DNA of 64,000 bases from Micromonospora kangleipakensis (GTDB lineage: Bacteria > Actinomycetota > Actinomycetes > Mycobacteriales > Micromonosporaceae), in NCBI RefSeq assembly GCF_004217615.1, contig NZ_SHLD01000001.1:434001-498000 (forward strand), in the 5' to 3' direction. The notes under the pieces are model-generated. The model made no database searches. It was not told the origin of the DNA and saw only the letters and a list, made by a program, of their open reading frames with translations. The position numbers were made by a program, and so were the translations under genes. Every line of letters begins with the position of its first letter. Position 1 is the first letter of the stretch. Shown here piece after piece: positions 40,110 through 48,322 of this stretch.

Positions 40110-41296
40110 ACTTCGACCTCACCCCCGAGCAGGACCAGCTCCGCGACGCCGTCCGGGCGCTGGGCCGCAAGTACGGTCACGGCTACTTCGTGGCGAAGGC
40201 CAAGGCCGGCGAGCACACCACCGAGCTGTGGAACGAGGCCGGCCGGCTCGGCTACCTCGGCGTCAACATCCCCACCGAGTACGGCGGCGGGGGCGGTGGC
40301 ATCACGGAACTCGCCATCGTCTGCGAGGAGCTGGCCGCGGCGGGCTGCCCGCTGCTGCTGCTGGTGGTCTCCCCGGCGATCGCCGCCACGGTGATCGCCA
40401 AGCACGGCACGGACGAGCAGCGGAAGCGCTACCTGCCCGGCTTCGCCGACGGCTCGCTCAAGGTGGTCTTCGCGATCACCGAGCCGGAGGCCGGCTCGAA
40501 CTTCCACCGGCTCGGCACAGTGGCCCGCCGCGACGGCGACGACTGGCTGCTGTCGGGCCGCAAGTGCTACATCTCCGGCGTCGACGAGGCGCGGTACGTA
40601 CTGGTCGTCGCGCGGGTCGCCGTCGGAGACGGCAACGCCGGTTCAGCGGACGCGGCTCCGCAGAAACTGAAGCCGGCGCTGTTCATCGTGCCCACCGACG
40701 CGCCCGGGCTGACCCGCTCCAAGCTGGAGATGGAGATCGTCAGCCCGGAGAACCAGTTCCTGCTCTACCTCGACGACGTGCGGGTGCCCGCCGACGCGCT
40801 GGTCGGCGAGTCCCTCGACGCCGGCCTGCCGGCGCTCTTCTCCGGGCTGAACCCGGAACGGATCACGGTCGCCGCGATGGGCGCCGGCACCGGCCGGTAC
40901 GCCATCGAGCGGGCGTCGGAGTACACCGCCACCCGGAAGGTCTGGGGCGGCCGGAGCATCGGCTCCCACCAGGGGGTGGCGCACCCGCTCGCGCACGCGG
41001 CGGTGCAGGTGGAGCTGGCCCGCCTGATGATCCACAAGGCGGCCACCCTCTACGACGCCGGGCGGGACCTGGAGGCCGGCGTCTCCGGCAACATGGCCAA
41101 GTACGCGGCCGGGGAGGCCGCCGCGCTCGCCGTCGACACCGCCGTGCAGGCGCTCGGCGGGGCCGGCATGACCACCGAGTACGGGGTGGCCACCCTGCTC
41201 GGCGCGGTCCGCGCCGGCCGGATCGCCCCGGTCAGCCGGGAGATGATCCTCAACTTCGTCGCCCAGCACGTCCTCGGCCAGGACAAGTCGTACTGA
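40106..41296 (+). CDS. Acyl-CoA dehydrogenase, second of operon
   Basis: 396 residues; FAD-binding ITEPEAGSNFHRL and WLLSGRKCYISG, and ALGGAGMTTEYGVATLLGAVRAGRIAPVSREMIL near the C terminus. It differs clearly from the 35199 enzyme, so two successive or alternative dehydrogenations are likely. ATG overlaps the carboxylase stop (ATGA). It ends the operon, 6 bp from the convergent CHAT gene. Confidence 0.9.
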   Translation: MNFDLTPEQDQLRDAVRALGRKYGHGYFVAKAKAGEHTTELWNEAGRLGYLGVNIPTEYGGGGGGITELAIVCEELAAAGCPLLLLVVSPAIAATVIAKHGTDEQRKRYLPGFADGSLKVVFAITEPEAGSNFHRLGTVARRDGDDWLLSGRKCYISGVDEARYVLVVARVAVGDGNAGSADAAPQKLKPALFIVPTDAPGLTRSKLEMEIVSPENQFLLYLDDVRVPADALVGESLDAGLPALFSGLNPERITVAAMGAGTGRYAIERASEYTATRKVWGGRSIGSHQGVAHPLAHAAVQVELARLMIHKAATLYDAGRDLEAGVSGNMAKYAAGEAAALAVDTAVQALGGAGMTTEYGVATLLGAVRAGRIAPVSREMILNFVAQHVLGQDKSY

Positions 41297-41302
41297 GGGC
41301 TC

Positions 41303-44300
41303 TCACAGCGGTCGGTTCAGCCCGACGTGAAGGTGCCCGGCCCACCGGGTCGGGGTCGAGGGGAACTCGTCACGGACGGCTCGCACCGTGTCGTTGAGCA
41401 CCCACGCCGCGGCGGCCGGGTCGGGCGGCTCCGTGCCACCGTTCGTCAGCCCGGCGTAGAACGCCTCGGCGATCCGGGCGCTGTCCGTGGTCCGCCACGT
41501 CGTACCGATGACACCGCGAAAGCCCGCGAGCTGGAACGCGGCGGCCAGGTGCAGCGGCTCGTCGGTGAACGTCGGGTGCGTCTCGGCGGTGCTGCATGCG
41601 GAGAGGAAGGCCAGCTCGGCCCGCTCCAAGTGATAGGAGCCCACCATGCGTGGGCTGAGCATGCCGCCTCCGCCGAGGCGCAGGCCACCCCTCAGCGTGG
41701 CGTCGAGACTGGCGTCGGCCTCGCCGTGGCAGGCGAAGTGCGCGATCGGGTGCGCCCGCAACGCGTCTTCGACCGCGACCGGTTCCACCGCCGTGCCGGC
41801 GAGCACGGTCGAACCCGGAATCAGTCGCGCGACGTGCTCGACCTCGGCGTGGACCTGCGACAGTGCGGGCAGGTCTCCCGCCGTCGGTACGCCGACGACG
41901 GCGGCCGTGGCGGTGGTCGGTGGGCGCGGACGCTCCGCCACGGCGTGCGCGAGCGCGGTGAGGGTCGGTGTGTAGGACGACACGGCCCGGTCGAAGACGG
42001 TACGCGGGCGGCCGGGCTCGCGATGGTGCCCGGCCGCGTGCAGCGGAAGGCGGGCCAGCGTGCCGGCCGGCGACCACCAGATCCGGGGAGCCGGACCAGA
42101 CACGGGAGCGATCCGGTCCAGCACCGGCCCGGTGACGGCGTCCCACAGCCAGGTCAGGATGCCCAGCAGGTCTTCCTGGGCGGCGGCGCGCCGGTCGAAC
42201 GGCACCGCCGGGTCGATCGCGTCGGACACCGCCGCGGACAACCGGAAGACGTGCTGCCGGACGACGGTCTCGCGCAGGTCGGGCAACCGGACCAGCTGCA
42301 CGCCTCGGTCCGGTTCCGGCGGGATGATCAGGGCGTCGCCCCGGTCGCCGTGCGTGGTGAGGACGACGACCGGCATTCCCGCGAGCCGCTGGCGCAGCAG
42401 GGGCAGCGACGGTGGCCGCAGGAAGTCGGCGAACTCGGGCAGCCGGCGGATGCGCTCGACCAACCGGTCCCGTTCCACCGCCAGCTCCCGGGTCCGGGCC
42501 CCCCAGGCGGGTCGGGGATCCCATTCCGTCGTGGCGGAGTCCAGGACCTCGCCGGACTCCGCCCGGCGCTCGACCTCGACGGTGAACTTCCGGACGTGCG
42601 TGTAGGCGTCCGCCTCGGACAGTTCGCGGTCGACCCGGTCGAGTTCCGCGGCGAGCTGCGGACTGGTGGTCCGCAGCTCCGCCCAGCCGCTGCGGATGCC
42701 CAGGGCCTCGTGGAACAGGAGCCCCCGCCCGCGCTCCAGCAGCTCGACGGCGCCGTCGGTGTCCCCCGCCGCGATCGCCACCGCGGCGGCCTCCGCGGCC
42801 AGCCCGCCCAGTTCAGCGATGGCGCCGAGCCGCCGGCGGCCGGCCAACGACCGGCTTACCGAGGACGGCATCCGCTGTACCGCCCGCTCCAGCGCGGCCA
42901 GCCGGGCGGCCGGGTCCGCTGCTTCGCGGGCCAGCGCCGCCTGCTGGCGTTCGGCCTCGATCCGTTGCTGCGCATCGGCCAGCGGCGAGGCGGCGAGCGC
43001 GGCGTACGTGGCGATGGCTTCGGCGCGGGCCCGGTCGGCGTCCGGTCCTCCCGATCGCGCCAGATCGGCTGCCGACCGGGCCAGGAGCCCGGCCCGCAGC
43101 GGCCACCAGTGGTGGTCGGTCGGAGTCTCCTCGACCGCCTCCCTGGCCAGGTCCACGGCGTTGGACAGGACGTCGAGGTCGCCGCCGAGCCGGTATCGCT
43201 GGTACAACACGTCGGCGACCGTGCTGCGGATCCGCGGCTGGTCCGGGTGGTCCGGCGGCAGCAGGGCGAGGGCCTCCCGGAGGGTGCGCTCGGCCTCCAG
43301 CAGGGCGGCCTGGTCCTCCCGCCGCACGGCGTGCCGGGTCACGCTGCTCGCATGGTTGTAGAGGAAGCCGACGCGGCGGGAATCGTCGTCGGGCAGGGCG
43401 GCGACCGCGCGTCGGCCGGCCGCCACGGCCTCGGCGAGGAGCCCGTCGTCGGGTGCCAGCGCGTCACGGCGCACCAGAAGACTGGACAGGCCCATCAGCC
43501 GCAACGCGTACGACTCGTGCTGCGGGGGCGTGAGCCGCAGCGCCTCCCGCTGGTGCAGCAGCGCCTCGTCCAGGGTGTCGGGATCGCGGGTCAGCCAGCC
43601 GGCGTCGGACAACGTACCGGCCAGGACGACGAGCTGGTGCGGGCGCTCGTCCGGCTGCTCGTCGGTCAGCTCCAGGGCCGCGCGGGCGGCGGACAGGGCG
43701 ACCTCGACCAGCTGTTCGGCCCCGCCGTGCAGTCCCGCGTCGGCGGCGGTGCCGGCCAGCAGGTTCAGTGCCTCCCGCCGCAACGGGTGCCGCGGTCCGG
43801 CGGCGTCCAGGGCCAACTGTGCCCAGGTCGCCGCCCGCCCGGCCCCGCTCAGCTCGCCGCCGTGCTCCCAGCGATCACGCTCGGCCCCGCCGAGCAGCAG
43901 CAGGGCCTGCGGCCGGGCCGGGTGGAAGGCGGGCACCGCCGCGAACAGCACGGCGGCCGACTCGTACCGCGCGGACAGCGCCGGTGGTGAGGCGTCGACC
44001 GTGATCCGTGCGGCCCGTTCCTCGGCACGATGCAGCAGCTGGTCGAGTACGTCGGGCTGGTCGGCCGCGGTGACGATCGCGAGTACCGGGTCGGGGCCGA
44101 CGGCGTCCGCCAACTGGTTGGCGACCGCGTTGAGCCGCTGGAGAGCCGACGCCATCGCGGGCTGGTCCGCGGCGGCGGCGTGGACCGCATCGCGCCAGGC
44201 GGCGGTCGCCTCGAGCAGGATCTCGACCGAGGCCAGCTCCGGGATCTCGTGCAGCCGGCACAACGCCGCGCCGAGCCGCGCCACCACGGTCGGGTCGGTG

Positions 44301-45070
44301 GGGTGCCGCTGCCAGCCGAGTTGCGCCGCCCGCCGGTACTCGCCGACGGCCAGCTCCAAGGCCCGGGGGCCGGCGCCCCGGTCGAAGTAGTGCTCCAGGA
44401 GGCGACCGCGGCGGCCGAGACGGTGGACCCGGTGCGGGTCCTGCGCCGACGTGGCCTCTAGCGCCCTCGTGGCGGTGTCCAACGCATCGTCGAGCGTCAG
44501 CGCGTCGCCGGTCTCCTCGGCGAGCGTGGCGAGCGCCTCGGCGAGATCGGTGAGCAGCGCGGCGCGGAGCAGTCGAGCTGCCCCGTCGCGTTCCTGTGCC
44601 AGGTGGGGAAGCCACTCCTGGTACAGCGTCACGAGCATCCGGAGGGCCTTCTCCGAGCCGGCCCGGTGCCGCTGCCGGAGACGCGCGACCCGATCGGCCT
44701 GCTGCTGACTCAACAGGACGTCCGACAGCACCGGTGCGCCGGGCCGATCAGTCTCCCGGCACTCGTCCCGGAGCGGTTCGGGCACCAGGTCCGGATCCCG
44801 GCGGTACAGCCGGCGGAACAGGTCGACCGCCGCGCGGCGCTCCCGCAGACCGTCGACCCCGGGCAGGTCCAGATAGCGGCACCAGTGCAGTCGCGCCAGC
44901 GCCTGCGCCGCCTGCCGTCCCGTTCCACGGTCACCGACCGCAGCGGCGAGGCTCTGCTGCTCCGCGGAGAGGTCGGTGTGCCACAGGACCCCCGAATTCC
45001 CGGTGCGTTCGTACTCGGCGATCACGGCGGTGGTCCGGTGCAGGGCAGTGCCGATGGTCCATCGCGACAT
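41303..45070 (-). CDS. CHAT-domain protease with long helical (TPR-like) repeat region
   Basis: CHAT proteins are caspase-like cysteine proteases, often in bacterial defence or programmed-death systems. This 1255-residue protein has an alpha-helical region (about 50-850) of TPR-like pairs (for example LAEALATLAEETGDALTLDD, RTLREALALLPPDHPDQPRI) and a C-terminal CHAT domain with both catalytic residues: His1115 in HFACHGEAD and Cys1159 in FLSACSTAE. ATG 45070 is used; the open frame to 46585 merely runs antisense through the divergent genes. No signal peptide or TM is seen, so it should be cytoplasmic. It is divergent from a small Cys-motif protein and a membrane protein, likely partners. Confidence 0.88.
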   Translation of the reverse strand: MSRWTIGTALHRTTAVIAEYERTGNSGVLWHTDLSAEQQSLAAAVGDRGTGRQAAQALARLHWCRYLDLPGVDGLRERRAAVDLFRRLYRRDPDLVPEPLRDECRETDRPGAPVLSDVLLSQQQADRVARLRQRHRAGSEKALRMLVTLYQEWLPHLAQERDGAARLLRAALLTDLAEALATLAEETGDALTLDDALDTATRALEATSAQDPHRVHRLGRRGRLLEHYFDRGAGPRALELAVGEYRRAAQLGWQRHPTDPTVVARLGAALCRLHEIPELASVEILLEATAAWRDAVHAAAADQPAMASALQRLNAVANQLADAVGPDPVLAIVTAADQPDVLDQLLHRAEERAARITVDASPPALSARYESAAVLFAAVPAFHPARPQALLLLGGAERDRWEHGGELSGAGRAATWAQLALDAAGPRHPLRREALNLLAGTAADAGLHGGAEQLVEVALSAARAALELTDEQPDERPHQLVVLAGTLSDAGWLTRDPDTLDEALLHQREALRLTPPQHESYALRLMGLSSLLVRRDALAPDDGLLAEAVAAGRRAVAALPDDDSRRVGFLYNHASSVTRHAVRREDQAALLEAERTLREALALLPPDHPDQPRIRSTVADVLYQRYRLGGDLDVLSNAVDLAREAVEETPTDHHWWPLRAGLLARSAADLARSGGPDADRARAEAIATYAALAASPLADAQQRIEAERQQAALAREAADPAARLAALERAVQRMPSSVSRSLAGRRRLGAIAELGGLAAEAAAVAIAAGDTDGAVELLERGRGLLFHEALGIRSGWAELRTTSPQLAAELDRVDRELSEADAYTHVRKFTVEVERRAESGEVLDSATTEWDPRPAWGARTRELAVERDRLVERIRRLPEFADFLRPPSLPLLRQRLAGMPVVVLTTHGDRGDALIIPPEPDRGVQLVRLPDLRETVVRQHVFRLSAAVSDAIDPAVPFDRRAAAQEDLLGILTWLWDAVTGPVLDRIAPVSGPAPRIWWSPAGTLARLPLHAAGHHREPGRPRTVFDRAVSSYTPTLTALAHAVAERPRPPTTATAAVVGVPTAGDLPALSQVHAEVEHVARLIPGSTVLAGTAVEPVAVEDALRAHPIAHFACHGEADASLDATLRGGLRLGGGGMLSPRMVGSYHLERAELAFLSACSTAETHPTFTDEPLHLAAAFQLAGFRGVIGTTWRTTDSARIAEAFYAGLTNGGTEPPDPAAAAWVLNDTVRAVRDEFPSTPTRWAGHLHVGLNRPL

Positions 45071-45251
45071 CGCTTGTCCATTCCGTCGCTGCGGCCGGTG
45101 CGGAGGCGGCGATCGCCTCGGCTCCCCCTGATCCTGCCGGCCGACGACGGCGGGCGGAAGCGGGACGGCGCCGTCCAGACAGGACGCCGGCGGCTTGCCC
45201 GGGTCGCTACTGTGGCAGCGGGAGAGGCCGACCGAGGCACGGGGAGCGGCA

Positions 45252-45632
45252 GTGGAACTCGTTGCGCACCGCGTCGGAAGGCTGTGCGGCCAGGCTGTCG
45301 GCGGGCAGCTACGGGAACATGCCGAGCGGTACGGCGTCGTCGAGGTGCTGGACCGGATCGTCGCCGCCGTCCGGCAGGGACGGGTCGATTCGCACCTGGC
45401 GGAGGACCTCGACCGTCTCGACGCCGCGTTCGCCCGCAACGGCGTCGACGGGCTCACCACCGGCGTCCGTGGGTTCGAACCGTGGCCCGGCGGGGGCGGG
45501 CATCCGACGATCACCGCGTGGACCTGCCCGAGCCCGCGGCCGTGTCCCCGGGCAGTGCCGGTCGGCGACGGAGAGCGGCCCGGGTGCGCGCTGACCGGCG
45601 CACCGTTCGTGGAGACCCGGATCCCGTTGTGA
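45252..45632 (+). CDS. Small CHAT-associated protein with C-terminal cysteine cluster
   Basis: 126 residues from GTG 45252, which follows GGGGAG at Shine-Dalgarno spacing. The N-terminal 70 residues are helical and charged. The C terminus has three cysteines in WTCPSPRPCPRAV and PGCALTG, suggesting a minimal metal-binding fold. No named family is recognised with confidence; similar short adaptors accompany CHAT and STAND genes in conflict systems. It overlaps the membrane-protein gene by GTGA, so the two are co-translated. Confidence 0.55.
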   Translation: MELVAHRVGRLCGQAVGGQLREHAERYGVVEVLDRIVAAVRQGRVDSHLAEDLDRLDAAFARNGVDGLTTGVRGFEPWPGGGGHPTITAWTCPSPRPCPRAVPVGDGERPGCALTGAPFVETRIPL

Positions 45633-46591
45633 ACGCGTTCCTCGCCGAGCTGGGCAAGCAGTTGGTGACCCGGTGGACCGTCGCGCTGATGGTGCCGGGG
45701 GCGCTGTTCGCCGGTGCGGTGGTCCTGGCCCACGTCCTCGGCCACCAGCAGGCCGTCGACCTCCGGGCCCTGCCGGTCGGGCTGGACGGGCTGACCGCCA
45801 CCCCGGCCGGTGGGCGCGGCACCGCGCTGCTGATCGCCGTGGCCGCGTTCCTGCTCGGCGCGGCGGCGGCCGGGCTCACCGCCCAGGCGGTGGGCGTCTT
45901 CGTCGCGTGGACCTGGAGCCTGGGCGGATCCGTGCCGGTGCTGCGCCGGCTCGTCGACCGGCGCCGCCGCCGGTGGGAGCAGGCGGACGCCGGGGTGGCG
46001 GAGGCGGAACGCGCGCTGCTGGTGGACACCGCCGACCCCGCGCTGCGCGCCCGGGCCCGGCGGGCCATCGCCCGCCGCGCGGCGGTCTGCCTCGTCGAGC
46101 CGGAACGCCCCACCTGGATCGGCGACCGGCTGCACGCGGCTGACGTCCGGGTGCACCGGAGCTACCGGGTCGACCTGGTGACCGTGTGGCCGCGACTGTG
46201 GCTGGTCCTCCCCGACGAGGTGCGCGGCGAGCTGGCGGCCGTCCAGGATCGGTGTGCGTCGGCGGCCCGGCTGGCCGGGTGGGGCGTGCTGTACGCCGCC
46301 CTCGGGGCTTTCTGGTGGCCTGCCCTGGTCATCGGCCTCGCGACCCTGCTCACCGCCCGGTACCGGGCGCGCCTGGCCGTCGGCGTCTACACCGACCTGG
46401 TCGAAGCCGCCGTGGACCTGCACGGCCGGGACCTGGCGGTCCAGCTGGGGCTGCCCTGCCCGGGCCCGCTCACCGCGGAGCTCGGGGAGCAGATCACCGC
46501 GATCGTCCGCAAGGACGACCTGGTGCCGCGCTCCCGGCGGGCGGTGTCCGCCGCGACGGCGCACCCGCCGCGGTCGATGCCGCACCCGTGA
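45629..46591 (+). CDS. Membrane protein of the CHAT island
   Basis: 320 residues. Hydrophobic segments lie at about 17-38, 66-95 and a pair at about 222-255; the loop 96-220 is charged and Arg-rich, likely cytoplasmic. The tail (residues 265-320) is polar and ends in basic and proline residues. No family recognised. Translational coupling to the small Cys-motif protein and divergence from the CHAT protease make it a candidate membrane effector or substrate; this is inference. Confidence 0.65.
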   Translation: MNAFLAELGKQLVTRWTVALMVPGALFAGAVVLAHVLGHQQAVDLRALPVGLDGLTATPAGGRGTALLIAVAAFLLGAAAAGLTAQAVGVFVAWTWSLGGSVPVLRRLVDRRRRRWEQADAGVAEAERALLVDTADPALRARARRAIARRAAVCLVEPERPTWIGDRLHAADVRVHRSYRVDLVTVWPRLWLVLPDEVRGELAAVQDRCASAARLAGWGVLYAALGAFWWPALVIGLATLLTARYRARLAVGVYTDLVEAAVDLHGRDLAVQLGLPCPGPLTAELGEQITAIVRKDDLVPRSRRAVSAATAHPPRSMPHP

Positions 46592-46615
46592 CGCCCGGCC
46601 CTCGGGCCGTCACGG
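46586..46615. terminator. Bidirectional hairpin containing both convergent stop codons
   Basis: CCGTGAC (46586-46592) pairs with GTCACGG (46609-46615), with an inner GGCCC/GGGCC stem. The TGA of the membrane-protein gene and the complementary TCA of the TPR gene both lie within it. Confidence 0.6.
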
Positions 46616-47380
46616 CTTCCAGGACGGGTTGTGCAGGATGGCCAGGTTCTGCCGCGCGGTCACCGCCAGGCTGTGGTCGCTGCCGACGTCCGGCATCGCA
46701 TCGAGGATCTCCCAGTACAGGCCGATCGCCCGCTCCCGGTACCCGGCGAACGCCAGGGTCGCGGCCAGGTTGTTCCGCCGGCCGACCGTCCGGAGGTCGT
46801 CGCGCCCGTGGTTCTGCTCGCTGTGCCGGACGTTCTGTTCGTGCAGTGCGATGGCCTGCGCGTACTGGCCGGCCTGCTGGTAGCCCACCGCCAGGTTGTT
46901 GCGGAGGACCAGGGTGAGGTCGCCGTCGGAGCCGTGCAGGTGTTCGGCCGTGACCACGACCTCGCGCAGCACGTCCAGCCCGTCGTCGACGTCCCCGGCG
47001 GCGAGGTACGCCTGCCCCAGCGCGTTCCGGACCTTCAGCGTGTCCTCGTCGACCGGGCCGAACGCCTGCGCCGCGGCCTCCGCGAGGGGATGGAGCAGGG
47101 CGATCGCCTCGATGAAGCGTCCGCACCGACGGTGGTCCTCGGCGACGTCCAGCCGGTACGCCAGGGTGCTGCGGCTGTGCAGCGACTCGCGACCGAGGCC
47201 GGCCGCGCGCCAGACGTCGAGGGACGTCCGGGCCACGTCGAGCGGATCGGCGAGCTCCCGCGCGGGTGGCGGCGGCATGGCCGGCAGCGGTTCGGGTGGG
47301 CCCGCCTCCCGTACCGCCCAGGACGTGAGCAGCTCCCGCAGCGCCGCCGCGCCGGTGCCGCCGATGTGGAACCGGCACAC
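46610..47380 (-). CDS. TPR-repeat protein, downstream part of a frameshifted PH-TPR gene
   Basis: As read from GTG 47380 the product is 256 residues with about four tetratricopeptide units (LKVRNALGQAYLAAGDVDDGL, LTLVLRNNLAVGYQQAGQYAQ, RTVGRRNNLAATLAFAGYRER). The frame continues open and fully codon-biased upstream of the GTG (ATLHLHLDHGV), and its first 25 residues (CRFHIGGTGAAALRELLTSW) look like the last strand and C-terminal helix of a PH-like domain whose first half is in the adjacent frame at 47389-47637. Probably one gene broken by a single-base change in a C-run near 47427-47433. Confidence 0.7.
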   Translation of the reverse strand: MCRFHIGGTGAAALRELLTSWAVREAGPPEPLPAMPPPPARELADPLDVARTSLDVWRAAGLGRESLHSRSTLAYRLDVAEDHRRCGRFIEAIALLHPLAEAAAQAFGPVDEDTLKVRNALGQAYLAAGDVDDGLDVLREVVVTAEHLHGSDGDLTLVLRNNLAVGYQQAGQYAQAIALHEQNVRHSEQNHGRDDLRTVGRRNNLAATLAFAGYRERAIGLYWEILDAMPDVGSDHSLAVTARQNLAILHNPSWKP

Positions 47381-47388
47381 CCCGTGGT

Positions 47389-47637
47389 CTAGATGCAGGT
47401 GCAGGGTCGCCCCGTCGCCGGTCCCCGGGGGACGGAACTCAGCATGATGGCGAACAGGTTGGGCCGGCGCACCTCCAGCCCGCGCAGGTCGGGCCAGCGG
47501 AAGGTCAGGAACCGGCGTAGCCGCCGGCGGAGGACGATGCCGGAGCGGTCGACGGCGGCGGTGAGCGCCCGCGTCTCGGCCGTCCGGTGTGGATGCCCAC
47601 CGAGGTAGGTCACGTCGGGTATCGACAGCGCTGACAT
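47389..47637 (-). CDS. PH-like domain N-terminal part, upstream half of frameshifted gene
   Basis: 82 residues from ATG 47637. DRSGIVLRRRLRRFLTFRWP and DLRGLEVRRPN resemble the first strands of a bacterial PH-like domain. The last 13 codons (RGPATGRPCTCI) lose the family character and G/C third-position bias exactly where the other frame gains it, at the run CCCCCGGGG. A -1 slip or one inserted C would restore a continuous PH-TPR protein of about 340 residues. Confidence 0.6.
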   Translation of the reverse strand: MSALSIPDVTYLGGHPHRTAETRALTAAVDRSGIVLRRRLRRFLTFRWPDLRGLEVRRPNLFAIMLSSVPRGPATGRPCTCI

Positions 47638-47639
47638 CC

Positions 47640-47930
47640 CGTTATCGTTCCATCCCGGAGCGGGGCTGAAAACGTTCCCAGGTCGCCGGGCCCGCCCCGG
47701 ACGGCACGGCCCGGGGTACGGCGGGCGCCGCTTCGGCTCGCCCCGGTCCGGCTCGCCGACGCGGGCCAGCTCGCTCTTCGCCGCCGCCCGCGCGGCCTCC
47801 GGCACCCCCCCACGAGCGGCTGGGAGTCACCGACGCAGCGGGTCCCCTTCGCCGGCAGCGCCACCTTCAGCAGGTACGCATCGACCGCGGAACCGGTCCC
47901 GCGGTTGACAGCCGGATGACCTGAGCCATG
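47640..47930 (-). pseudogene. Possible coding remnant upstream of the PH-TPR gene
   Basis: In this 301-bp gap the minus strand encodes AYLLKVALPAKGTRCVGDSQ followed by PLVGG, and after a G7 run continues in another frame as VPEAARAAAKSELARVGEPD and RGEPKRRPPYPG. Both stretches have almost exclusively G/C third positions, as real genes here do, but no start codon fits and the frame is broken. A decayed gene fragment is the best reading. Confidence 0.3.
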
Positions 47931-47932
47931 CT
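47905..47932 (+). promoter_or_regulatory. Promoter of the small repeat-containing membrane protein
   Basis: TTGACA (47905-47910), 16-bp spacer and CATGCT (47927-47932), 6 nt before GTG 47939. A consensus -35 is rare in this window. The transcript would be leaderless. Confidence 0.55.
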
Positions 47933-47938
47933 TGTCGG

Positions 47939-48322
47939 GTGAGGTTGTTCCCCAAGCCCGACGCGCGCTTCCGGGCCGCCGCCGCGACGCTGGCCGCGGT
48001 CGCCCTGCTGGTGACCATGCTGATCTGGCGCCCGGACGGCATCCTGGCCGTGGTGCTGGCGCTGGTCCTCGTGCTGCTCGCGATGACGGCGGGCGTGGCC
48101 GTGACCGCGGCGCGGGAGAGCCGAGACGCCACGCCGACCGCCGCCCACCCACCGCCCGGGCAGCCGCTGCCCGGCGGCTACGGAGTGGACGCCGACACGC
48201 TGGAGGCGCTGGACCCGCGCGCGGTGCGGGACCGCCGGGGACTGGACGCGGACACCTTGGAGGCGCTGGACCCACGCGCAGTGCGGGACAGCCGGTCGGT
48301 GAACGGGATCAGCGACCGGTGA
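47939..48322 (+). CDS. Small membrane protein with duplicated DADTLEALDPRAVRD motif
   Basis: 127 residues: two adjacent TM segments (about 13-30 and 35-57) and a cytoplasmic-looking tail holding two 19-residue tandem units, DADTLEALDPRAVRD in each. The tail's acidic/basic pattern suggests a protein-binding peptide. No family recognised. Its 3' end overlaps the convergent kinase gene by 14 bp. Confidence 0.6.
   Translation: MRLFPKPDARFRAAAATLAAVALLVTMLIWRPDGILAVVLALVLVLLAMTAGVAVTAARESRDATPTAAHPPPGQPLPGGYGVDADTLEALDPRAVRDRRGLDADTLEALDPRAVRDSRSVNGISDR
48185..48295 (+). repeat. 57-bp-period tandem duplication in coding sequence
   Basis: Two 54-bp units (48185-48238 and 48242-48295), separated by one GGA codon, encode V/L-DADTLEALDPRAVRD plus SRS/RRG-like ends. 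The DNA differs at several sites, mostly silent, so the duplication is not recent and the peptide is under selection. Confidence 0.8.

Noticed and set aside
45071..46585. Extension of the CHAT gene to a 1760-residue protein
   Set aside because: The added 505 residues are antisense to the divergent small protein and membrane-protein genes, are low-complexity Arg/Pro/Gly-rich, and lack CHAT-family character; ATG 45070 fits.
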